Positions 1 to 5,087 of a stretch of DNA of 5,087 bases are shown one piece after another. Both the position numbers and the translations under genes were made by a program. Position 1 is the stretch's first letter. Each line of letters begins with the position of its first letter. Source of the DNA: Bacteroidota bacterium (lineage in GTDB: Bacteria > Bacteroidota > Bacteroidia > Flavobacteriales > Flavobacteriaceae); the NCBI GenBank assembly GCA_947468985.1, contig CANINJ010000154.1:1-5087 (forward strand), in the 5' to 3' direction. The notes under the pieces are model-generated. The model did not search any database, had not been told where the DNA came from, and worked only from the letters and a program-made list of their open reading frames with translations.

Positions 1-690
1 ATTTTCGAGAAATACAACATAGAGAGACAAATCAAAACTTCATTTGGTAAAAATGTATCGATGAGCAAAGGAGCTTATCTTATTATTGAACACACAGAAG
101 CACTTCACGTCATTGATGTGAACAGCGGAAACCGTTCTAATAAGGCTTCTAACCAAGAAGATACAGCCATGGAAGTCAATATGATAGCAGCCGCAGAAAT
201 TGCAAGACAATTACGTCTTCGTGATATGGGCGGAATTATCGTAGTAGATTTTATCGACTTGTCTAATCCAGAAAACAGAAAAGTGTTGTACGATTTCTTG
301 AAAGAAGAAATGAGTGATGACAAAGCAAAACACAAAATATTACCTCCGAGTAAATTTGGATTAGTCCAAATAACAAGACAAAGAGTAAGACCAGAAGTAA
401 ATATTGAAACCAGAGAAGAAGATCCCAATAATGAAAAAGGGGATATTGAAGCTCCAATTTTAATTATCGACAGAATTATTTCTGACCTTGATAGAATCGT
501 AAAAACGCAAGCAAATGTAGTACTTAACGTACACCCATTCGTAGGCGCATACCTTACAAAAGGATTCCCATCCATTCGTTCAAAATGGTTTTTTGAATAT
601 AAAAAATGGGTAAAAATAATACCGCGTGACGCTTACACGTACTTTGAATATCATTTCTTCGATAAAAAAGGAAATGCTATAAAAGACTAA
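1..690 (+). CDS. rng: Ribonuclease E/G, C-terminal part (5' end outside window)
   Basis: This is the C-terminal 229 residues of an RNase E/G family endoribonuclease, which cleaves single-stranded AU-rich RNA in rRNA maturation and mRNA turnover. The reading frame is open from base 1, and the residues before the ATG at 61 (IERQIKTSF) already match the family, so that ATG is internal and the true start lies upstream. Visible are the DNase I-like catalytic segment with HVIDVNSG (Asp at residue 39 from the window edge, equivalent to E. coli RNase E D303), the conserved EIARQLRLRDMGG block, and VVDFIDL (Asp 83, equivalent to D346); these two Asp bind the catalytic Mg2+. The segment after ITRQR, where E. 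coli RNase E has the CPxCxGxG Zn-link, has no cysteine, and the whole visible fragment is Cys-free. The N-terminal S1 and 5'-sensor regions are missing only because of the window edge. A terminator follows 8 bases after the stop. The family is certain; the rng symbol is the usual name for such bacteroidete enzymes. Confidence 0.95.
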   Translation: MFEKYNIERQIKTSFGKNVSMSKGAYLIIEHTEALHVIDVNSGNRSNKASNQEDTAMEVNMIAAAEIARQLRLRDMGGIIVVDFIDLSNPENRKVLYDFLKEEMSDDKAKHKILPPSKFGLVQITRQRVRPEVNIETREEDPNNEKGDIEAPILIIDRIISDLDRIVKTQANVVLNVHPFVGAYLTKGFPSIRSKWFFEYKKWVKIIPRDAYTYFEYHFFDKKGNAIKD

Positions 691-698
691 TTTTAATT

Positions 699-728
699 AC
701 CGCTATTCGAAAGAGTAGCGGTTTTTTT
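699..728 (+). terminator. Rho-independent terminator of rng
   Basis: A 10-bp stem (699-708 with 713-722, one T-G wobble) is closed by a GAAA tetraloop, a GNRA-type stable loop, and runs into seven T residues (722-728). It starts 8 bases after the rng stop codon and should separate rng transcription from the ABC operon. Confidence 0.93.
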
Positions 729-751
729 ATGCGTAATTTTGAAACATAATA

Positions 752-883
752 GATTGTCATTGCGAGTTTTTACGAAGCAATCAGGAGCGAATTGTCCCTC
801 TTTTTCAGGAGATGCAATTCCCGCTGTCATTCCAAATCCTCGCTAAAAAGCTCGGGATTTTCCCTTCCATCGGGGCTAGGGGA
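752..883. repeat. Hairpin-rich intergenic repeat-like block
   Basis: This gene-free spacer is visibly richer in G+C than the flanking AT-rich DNA and holds consecutive imperfect inverted repeats: GATTG/CAATC (752-756 with 778-782), GAATTG/CAATTC (789-794 with 815-820, plus inner CTC/GAG), AATCCT/GGGATT (835-840 with 854-859, plus inner GCT/AGC around AAAA), and TCCC/GGGA (861-864 with 880-883). TCATTGCGAG...CGAAGCAATC and CATCGGGGCTAGGGG resemble short dispersed repeats I remember from Flavobacterium intergenic regions; that resemblance is from memory and untested. No ORF of useful length occurs on either strand of 731-967. It could be a REP/MITE-like element or a decayed composite of several; mobility is not demonstrated. 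Confidence 0.6.
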
Positions 884-941
884 TTTTATGTATCAACGCT
901 ATTTTATCATAAAGTAACTCATTTTATTTGTTGTTTTAAAC

Positions 942-949
942 TATATTTG
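942..949 (+). promoter_or_regulatory. Putative -7 promoter box of the ABC operon
   Basis: TATATTTG matches the bacteroidete -7 consensus TAnnTTTG exactly and lies 18 bases before the permease ATG. Initiation a few bases downstream would give a leader of only about 10-15 nt. There is no TTG at the expected 17-23 bp upstream (TTGTTG at 928-933 is too close), so the -33 element is poor or absent. An exact match can arise by chance in AT-rich DNA; position is the main support. Confidence 0.5.
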
Positions 950-967
950 TCACTATAAATTCAAGTA

Positions 968-1864
968 ATGTTTGCTACACTTACCTACTTAATTCGCATT
1001 CGATTTCGGAAGTTATTTGGAAAAGAAGACTATCTGGCCATTTCTTTGCTTTTGACAGGAATTGGAGTTTTACTTTATTTCGCAAATAAAAATTATAGTC
1101 AATATGCAAATTTCTCACTCTTTTTTATATTTGACATTGCTAGAATTCATTTCAATCGAAAAGACCTTGAATTATTAAAATTAAACCAGAATTTCAACAC
1201 AATTCTCTTTCTGGAGTATAGCATCTATTCCTTTCCGATTTTGGTGTTGTTGCTAATTAATCAGAAATTTATTGGGGTAGGTTTTCTTTTTCTATTTCTT
1301 TTATTAATATGTAGAGTTCCTAAAATAAACCAAAAACCACTTCATTATCCATTTAAAATGTTTGATCCTTTTTGGGTAGTTTCATTCCGAAAAAACAAAT
1401 TAGTACTCTTTTTTCCATTAATTTTTCTTTTTGGATATATGGGCTTTAAATATAATAACGAAAATTTATATTATGCCGTATTGGTTTTTTTTGCTCTAAT
1501 TACATGCATTCCGTCATTTGAAAGAGAAGAATTGATACACATAAAAGCCAGTTGCTATATTGGGAAAAATTATTTGCTTCAACAATATAAAACGATTTGT
1601 AACAACAGTATTTATTTAGGAATCCTTTTGGTTCTTTTATTTACAATACTTCAACAGTGGTTTTTATTAGTTTTAATTCCAATATTACTTTTTTTTCCAA
1701 TGTTAAACCTGCTTTTTAAATATGCTTTTTTTGAAAGAAAGATTCTTCATTCCATTTTCTTTACTCTTTTTCTAGGAAATATAATTTATGGATTCCCACT
1801 ACTTTTAATTCCATTGTTATACATTAAAGCTATTAAAAACTTAAATAAAATTCAAAATGCTTGA
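968..1864 (+). CDS. Polytopic membrane protein, probable ABC transporter permease
   Basis: This 298-residue integral membrane protein is inferred to be the membrane partner of the ATPase encoded immediately downstream. Nine to ten hydrophobic segments are visible (roughly residues 22-39, 45-58, 79-97, 100-115, 144-160, 166-182, 214-229, 231-250 and 259-287, the last probably two). A basic N-terminus (IRIRFRKLFGKE) precedes the first segment. Polar loops at about 116-142 (including DPFWVVSFRKNK) and 183-212 (including FEREELIHIK) are candidate cytoplasmic, ATPase-contacting regions. Phenylalanine is strikingly abundant, 39 of 298 residues. There is no signal peptide and no large extracytoplasmic domain as in MacB or LolC-type permeases. 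The start is fixed by an in-frame stop at 956-958 just upstream. The stop overlaps the ATPase start by 8 bases (ATGCTTGA), which suggests translational coupling. I do not recognise the family; an ABC-2-like exporter permease is the best guess, and substrate and direction are unknown. Confidence 0.75.
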   Translation: MFATLTYLIRIRFRKLFGKEDYLAISLLLTGIGVLLYFANKNYSQYANFSLFFIFDIARIHFNRKDLELLKLNQNFNTILFLEYSIYSFPILVLLLINQKFIGVGFLFLFLLLICRVPKINQKPLHYPFKMFDPFWVVSFRKNKLVLFFPLIFLFGYMGFKYNNENLYYAVLVFFALITCIPSFEREELIHIKASCYIGKNYLLQQYKTICNNSIYLGILLVLLFTILQQWFLLVLIPILLFFPMLNLLFKYAFFERKILHSIFFTLFLGNIIYGFPLLLIPLLYIKAIKNLNKIQNA

Positions 1865-2489
1865 TATTTCAATTTCCAAAAAAGAGTTTGGCAGCAAGAT
1901 TATTTTCGAAAATACTACCATTACAATCCAAGAAAATGGGATTTATGGTATTGTAGGAAAAAACGGAGAAGGCAAAACGACACTTTTCAAATGTATGTTA
2001 TCTTTGACGCCATTTGAAGGGAAAATCAGTTTCAAAAGTGAGTTGCTAAAAAGCCAAAAAATTGCTTGGTGTCCAACAGAACCTGCTTTATACGAAGAAT
2101 TAACTGCCGCTGAATTTTATGATTTTTATAGAGAATTAACCTCAAGTACTTCTAATAATTCCAAAATGCTATTTGATGTTACTGAAAACCAATTAATAAA
2201 AAATTTCTCTACAGGAATGAAAAAGAAAGCATATCTGAATGCAGTTTTTCAAAATGAATATCCCATTTACATCTTAGACGAACCCTTTAATGGTTTGGAT
2301 TTAGAGTCAAATTATATTTTAGTTCAGTATTTAAAGGAAAAAAGTAAAAGCAGTATCATATTAATTTCCTCACATATATTAGAAATACTTTATGCTAATT
2401 GTGAGTCAATATTTGTAATTAAAAACAAAAATATAGTAAATTATCAAAAAGATAATTTTCAAAAAATAGAAGAAAAGCTATTTCAATAA
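1857..2489 (+). CDS. ABC transporter ATP-binding protein
   Basis: This 210-residue stand-alone nucleotide-binding subunit should power the membrane protein encoded just upstream. Visible motifs are Walker A GKNGEGKTT (residues 34-42), signature FSTGM (117-121, the STGM variant common in ABC-2 type exporters instead of SGGQ), Walker B IYILDEP with Asp141 and catalytic Glu142, D-loop NGLD (145-148), and the H-loop in SSHILE (His173). At the Q-loop position the usual PQEP reads PTEP, so the Gln is replaced by Thr74, followed by the typical ALYEELTAAEF. The protein ends soon after the core fold, shorter than many exporter ATPases, and the helical subdomain between Q-loop and signature is compact (about 40 residues). 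All residues needed for ATP hydrolysis are present, so it is probably active. Its start overlaps the permease stop, and its 3' end is 9 bases from the convergent tadA stop. The substrate cannot be deduced. Confidence 0.93.
   Translation: MLDISISKKEFGSKIIFENTTITIQENGIYGIVGKNGEGKTTLFKCMLSLTPFEGKISFKSELLKSQKIAWCPTEPALYEELTAAEFYDFYRELTSSTSNNSKMLFDVTENQLIKNFSTGMKKKAYLNAVFQNEYPIYILDEPFNGLDLESNYILVQYLKEKSKSSIILISSHILEILYANCESIFVIKNKNIVNYQKDNFQKIEEKLFQ
2464..2483. terminator. Weak hairpin between converging ABC operon and tadA
   Basis: A 6-bp AT-rich inverted repeat AAATAG/CTATTT (2464-2469 with 2478-2483, 8-nt loop) lies in the last codons of the ATPase gene. On the minus strand, downstream of the tadA stop, the 3' arm runs on into three more T residues, making it a weak candidate terminator for tadA. 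On the plus strand it is followed only by AT-rich sequence. The gap between the two stop codons (2490-2498) is too short to hold a terminator of its own. Confidence 0.25.
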
Positions 2490-2498
2490 TTTATTTTA

Positions 2499-2942
2499 TT
2501 ATTTTCTTTTTCCAGCAAAAAATCGCTTCATTAATTCAGAAGCTTCTTCCGCCAAAACACCACGAACAACAGTAGTTTTCGGATGCAATTGGGTTCCCAT
2601 TTTCTCGAAACCACGATTTTCATCACTTGCGCCAAAAACAATTTTTGAAATCTGACTCCAATATAAAGCGCCAGCACACATTTGACAAGGTTCTAAAGTA
2701 ACGTACAACGTGCAACCCGTTAAGTATTTTCCGCCAAGGAAATTCGCCGCCGAAGTAATGGCTTGCATTTCGGCGTGAGCTGTTACATCATTCAATAATT
2801 CGGTGAGATTATGTGTTCTTGCAATGATTTTATTATCAATTACAATTAAAGCACCTACAGGAATTTCGCCTTTTTCAAAAGCCAATTCTGCTTCCTGCAA
2901 AGCTTTCTTCATAAAATATTCGTCATTGAAAGGATTTTCCAT
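2499..2942 (-). CDS. tadA: tRNA-specific adenosine deaminase (TadA-type nucleoside deaminase)
   Basis: This 147-residue member of the cytidine/deoxycytidylate deaminase superfamily is most likely TadA, which converts A34 of tRNA-Arg(ACG) to inosine so that one tRNA reads several arginine codons; it acts as a cytoplasmic homodimer. The zinc site is complete: TAHAE gives ligand His56 and proton-shuttling Glu58, and PCQMC gives ligands Cys86 and Cys89. EKGEIPVGALIV (23-34), HNLTELLNDVTAHAE, TLYVTLEPCQMCAGALYWSQI and IVFGASDENRG follow the TadA pattern; the usual DPT before HAE is DVT. Length is normal for the family. ATG at 2942 fits the family N-terminus (DEYFMKKALQEAELAFEKGEIPVG). The gene is divergent from dxs and converges on the ABC ATPase gene. 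A guanine or other nucleobase deaminase is the main alternative, but the LEPCxMCAGA motif and the dxs neighbourhood favour TadA. Confidence 0.92.
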   Translation of the reverse strand: MENPFNDEYFMKKALQEAELAFEKGEIPVGALIVIDNKIIARTHNLTELLNDVTAHAEMQAITSAANFLGGKYLTGCTLYVTLEPCQMCAGALYWSQISKIVFGASDENRGFEKMGTQLHPKTTVVRGVLAEEASELMKRFFAGKRK

Positions 2943-2953
2943 AAGCTCACTAA

Positions 2954-2965
2954 CCCCAAAAGGGG
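2954..2965 (-). other. GC-clamped mini-hairpin in the tadA 5' leader
   Basis: CCCC AAAA GGGG on the plus strand reads CCCC UUUU GGGG in the tadA transcript. It can form a 4-bp all-GC stem with a four-base loop ending 11 bases before the tadA start codon. If transcription starts just after the -7 box at 2983-2990, this hairpin occupies the middle of a leader of about 35 nt. It might affect translation initiation or be a remnant of an intergenic repeat; no function is shown. Confidence 0.4.
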
Positions 2966-2982
2966 AATTTTTAAGTTAAGAA

Positions 2983-2990
2983 CAAAAATA
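2983..2990 (-). promoter_or_regulatory. Putative -7 promoter box of tadA
   Basis: On the minus strand this reads TATTTTTG, an exact match to the bacteroidete -7 consensus TAnnTTTG, 40 bases before the tadA ATG. No TTG -33 element is found 17-23 bp upstream. Only 13 bp separate it from the oppositely oriented -7 box of dxs. Confidence 0.5.
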
Positions 2991-3003
2991 CAATTTCAAA
3001 TCG

Positions 3004-3011
3004 TACATTTG
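3004..3011 (+). promoter_or_regulatory. Putative -7 promoter box of dxs, almost touching the ATG
   Basis: TACATTTG matches the bacteroidete -7 consensus TAnnTTTG exactly and ends only 4 bases before the dxs start codon at 3016. With the usual spacing, transcription would begin at or within a few bases of the ATG, implying a leaderless or nearly leaderless mRNA. No clear TTG -33 element is present at 17-23 bp upstream. Confidence 0.55.
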
Positions 3012-3015
3012 CATT

Positions 3016-4779
3016 ATGTCTAACAATTTACTTTCAAATATCAATTCTCCAACCGATTTACGGCTCCTTGACGAAGGTCAACTTCCTCAATTGGCTCAAG
3101 AATTACGTGATTTTATTATTGATATTGTAGCGGTAAAAGAAGGCCATTTGGGCGCAAGTTTAGGTGTTGTAGAACTTACAATTGCCTTGCATTATATTTT
3201 TGATACTCCAAACGACTTATTGGTTTGGGATGTTGGGCACCAGGCCTACGGGCATAAAATCCTCACTGGAAGACGAGAGAATTTTCATACCAACCGACAA
3301 CTTAACGGAATTTCAGGATTTCCAAAACGAACCGAAAGCAATTTCGATACTTTTGGTGTTGGACATTCTTCTACTTCAATATCGGCAGCTTTAGGAATGG
3401 CAATTGCCTCGAATTTGAAAGGAGATTTCAACAAACAACACATTGCGGTAATCGGCGATGCATCAATTGCATCAGGAATGGCGTTTGAAGGATTGAATCA
3501 CGCTGGAGTTACTGATGCTAATTTATTGGTAATTCTAAACGACAACGCCATTGGAATTGATCCAAGTGTTGGTGCTTTGAAAAACTATTTAACCGCTGTA
3601 AAAGAAGGTAAAAATCCAAGGCAAAACAATATGATTAAGTCATTGAATTTTGATTATTCTGGACCTATTGATGGACACGATATTTTTGCGGTTCTCAAAG
3701 AATTAAAACGATTACAAATAATAAAAGGGCCAAAATTTCTTCACATCATTACCACAAAAGGGAAAGGATTTCAACAAGCCGAAGACAACCAAGTGCAGTA
3801 CCACGCACCTGGAAAATTTGATAAAATTACGGGAGATATCATACCTAAATCGGAACAGCATTTGCCTCCAAAATACCAAGATGTTTTTGGATTAACAGTT
3901 TTAGATTTGGCAAAATCCAATGAAAAAATAATTGGAATTACACCTGCAATGCCATCAGGAAGTTCCTTGAAATTTATGATGGATGTGTTTCCAACACGTG
4001 CTTTCGACGTTGGAATTGCCGAACAACACGCTGTGACATTGGCGGCAGGAATGGCTACGCAAGGAATGATTGTTTTTTGCAACATCTATTCTACCTTTTT
4101 ACAACGAGCGTATGACCAAGTGATTCACGATGTGGCTTTGCAAAATCTCCCCGTTATTTTCTGTTTAGACAGAGCAGGATTGGTTGGAGAAGATGGTGCT
4201 ACGCATCACGGGGTTTTTGATTTGGCTTATTTGCGTTGCATTCCCAATATGATTGTGTATGCTCCAATGAATGAAATTGCGCTTCGAAATATTTTATATA
4301 CCGCCCAATTGGGATTGAATAATCCAATTGCTATTCGTTATCCAAGAGGTCGTGGGGAAATTGTAGATTGGCAAAAACCCTACAAAAAAATTGAAATCGG
4401 AAAAGCTAATTATTTAAAAGAAGGAACTATTACCGCTGTTTTATCAAATGGTACAATTGGGAACAAAGTTACATTGGCATTAGACAAAATAAATAATTCT
4501 GAAACAATTGCGCATTATGATTTTGCTTTTGTAAAACCATTAGATGAAATGGCGCTGCATACTATATTCAATGAATTTGAAAAAATAATTACCATTGAAG
4601 ACGGCGTAATTAAAGGCGGTTTTGGAAGTGCAATTCTTGAATTTGCCTCGCAAAATAAATATCCAAATCCAATATTAAATTTGGGAATTCCTGATGAATT
4701 TATCGAACACGGAACAGTAGAAGAATTGCAAAAATATTGTAAAATAGATGTTGAAAGTTTAATTTCAATTTTATCATAA
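3016..4779 (+). CDS. dxs: 1-deoxy-D-xylulose-5-phosphate synthase
   Basis: This 587-residue thiamine diphosphate (ThDP) enzyme condenses pyruvate and glyceraldehyde 3-phosphate to 1-deoxy-D-xylulose 5-phosphate with loss of CO2, the entry and flux-controlling step of the MEP isoprenoid pathway (also feeding ThDP and pyridoxal phosphate synthesis in many bacteria). Landmarks in order: HLGASLG (His44), DVGHQAYGHKILTGR (His75, His80), the ThDP/Mg motif GDAS...LNDN (Asp148, Asn177, equivalent to E. coli D152 and N181), the pyrimidine-domain FDVGIAEQHAVTLAAG with catalytic Glu336 (E. coli E370), YSTFLQRAYDQ, DRAGLVGEDGATHHG, RYPRG, and a transketolase C-terminal domain (about 465-587) ending in GIPDEFIEHGT. 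It is shorter than the 620-residue E. coli enzyme. The usual GDG is GDA here. The start fits the family N-terminus, with no alternative Met before residue 125. It is divergent from tadA and ends in a strong terminator. Confidence 0.97.
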   Translation: MSNNLLSNINSPTDLRLLDEGQLPQLAQELRDFIIDIVAVKEGHLGASLGVVELTIALHYIFDTPNDLLVWDVGHQAYGHKILTGRRENFHTNRQLNGISGFPKRTESNFDTFGVGHSSTSISAALGMAIASNLKGDFNKQHIAVIGDASIASGMAFEGLNHAGVTDANLLVILNDNAIGIDPSVGALKNYLTAVKEGKNPRQNNMIKSLNFDYSGPIDGHDIFAVLKELKRLQIIKGPKFLHIITTKGKGFQQAEDNQVQYHAPGKFDKITGDIIPKSEQHLPPKYQDVFGLTVLDLAKSNEKIIGITPAMPSGSSLKFMMDVFPTRAFDVGIAEQHAVTLAAGMATQGMIVFCNIYSTFLQRAYDQVIHDVALQNLPVIFCLDRAGLVGEDGATHHGVFDLAYLRCIPNMIVYAPMNEIALRNILYTAQLGLNNPIAIRYPRGRGEIVDWQKPYKKIEIGKANYLKEGTITAVLSNGTIGNKVTLALDKINNSETIAHYDFAFVKPLDEMALHTIFNEFEKIITIEDGVIKGGFGSAILEFASQNKYPNPILNLGIPDEFIEHGTVEELQKYCKIDVESLISILS

Positions 4780-4813
4780 AAAAAATCCAATCACCTAAAT
4801 GATTGGATTTTTT
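4780..4813. terminator. Bidirectional rho-independent terminator between dxs and the secreted-protein gene
   Basis: A perfect 14-bp stem (4780-4793 with 4800-4813, arms AAAAAATCCAATCA and TGATTGGATTTTTT) with a 6-nt loop CCTAAA starts immediately after the dxs stop. Its A-tract and T-tract provide a U-run on either strand: six T on the plus strand, eight on the minus strand (running into the dxs stop codon). It therefore also lies 19 bases beyond the stop of the convergent gene at 4833 and can end both transcripts. Confidence 0.93.
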
Positions 4814-4832
4814 GTTACTATTTAATATATAA

Positions 4833-5087
4833 TTAGTTCTTAATAATTTTTTGAGAGTAATTTAAATCTTCCCCTGAAATTCTAAGTACATATATTCCAG
4901 ATTCAAGCATTTTTAAATCTACTGCTTTTTCAGAATTAAACATTTCATTTTTAGAGGCATAAACTTCTCTTCCATTTAAATCAGCAACTTGAATATTTAC
5001 TTTTCCGCTATACTGATTGATGTTAATATTAAATTGTCCGTTTGAAGGATTTGGATAAATAGAAACTCCTTTTGAATTAGAAAAATC
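4833..5087 (-). CDS. T9SS type A sorting domain-containing protein, C-terminal end only
   Basis: The minus-strand frame is open from the window edge to a TAA at 4833-4835 and encodes the last 84 residues of a larger protein. They match the Por secretion-tail (type A) sorting domain recognised by the type IX secretion system: VSIYPNPSNGQFNI near the start, a central VADLNGREVYAS strand pair, the LESGIYVLRISG motif, and a C-terminal SQKIIKN ending in Lys. In this family the signal directs export across the outer membrane and is then cleaved, leaving the cargo secreted or attached to the cell surface. The functional cargo domain and N-terminal Sec signal lie beyond the right edge, so its activity (enzyme, adhesin or other) cannot be stated. 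It converges on dxs and shares its terminator. Confidence 0.92.
   Translation of the reverse strand, partial: DFSNSKGVSIYPNPSNGQFNININQYSGKVNIQVADLNGREVYASKNEMFNSEKAVDLKMLESGIYVLRISGEDLNYSQKIIKN

Noticed and set aside
61..63. ATG at 61 as the start of the RNase E/G gene
   Set aside because: The frame is open to base 1 and the upstream residues (IERQIKTSF) fit the family, as do the missing S1 and sensor regions; this Met is internal.
105..575. Long antisense open frame opposite rng
   Set aside because: It lies wholly opposite a well-conserved gene and its translation shows no recognisable domain; it reflects base composition.
835..864. Second rho-independent terminator upstream of the ABC operon
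   Set aside because: The AATCCT/GGGATT hairpin has no sustained T-run after it, and a good terminator already ends rng at 699-728; it is better treated as part of the repeat block.
731..967. Small gene, tRNA, riboswitch or CRISPR in the long spacer
   Set aside because: Only very short frames occur on either strand, no cloverleaf or T-loop motif is visible, and the inverted repeats differ from one another and are not regularly spaced direct repeats.
3182..3394. Second-frame ORF within dxs
   Set aside because: It is contained in a conserved gene on the same strand and has no plausible start signal or family resemblance.
3771..4085. Antisense open frame inside dxs
   Set aside because: It lies opposite conserved Dxs coding sequence, including the catalytic Glu region; a shadow with no domain of its own.
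4515..4790. Antisense open frame over the dxs 3' end and terminator
   Set aside because: It lies opposite the Dxs C-terminal domain and starts inside the terminator hairpin; no protein-family signal.

Overview
The window looks like chromosomal DNA from a member of the Bacteroidota, most likely a Flavobacterium-like Flavobacteriaceae. Four things point there: strongly AT-rich coding with no classical Shine-Dalgarno sites; exact matches to the bacteroidete -7 promoter element TAnnTTTG in front of three genes or operons; a type IX secretion (T9SS) C-terminal sorting domain at the right edge; and RNase G/E, TadA and Dxs sequences of flavobacterial style.

Layout, left to right. 1-690 (+) is the C-terminal part of a ribonuclease E/G (rng), ended by a clean rho-independent terminator at 699-728. 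731-967 is a gene-free spacer; its central part (752-883) is a run of imperfect hairpins with the look of a dispersed intergenic repeat, and its right end carries a -7 promoter box. 968-2489 (+) is a two-gene ABC-transporter operon: a phenylalanine-rich polytopic membrane protein I cannot assign to a characterised family, overlapping by 8 bases a short ATPase. 2499-2942 (-) is the tRNA adenosine deaminase tadA, which converges tightly on the ABC operon and diverges from dxs. 2943-3015 is a compact 73-bp divergent promoter region. 3016-4779 (+) is dxs, the first enzyme of the MEP isoprenoid pathway. 4780-4813 is a strong hairpin terminator that can serve both strands. 4833-5087 (-) is the C-terminal end of a T9SS-secreted protein whose remainder lies outside the window.

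Most of the window is housekeeping: RNA decay and processing, tRNA wobble inosine formation, and isoprenoid precursor synthesis. The accessory parts are the ABC pair, the hairpin-rich spacer before it and the secreted protein. I see no evidence for a defence system, CRISPR array, prophage or complete mobile element. The least explained part is the ABC exporter-like pair, with its variant Q-loop and unclassified membrane partner, next to a repeat-bearing spacer.
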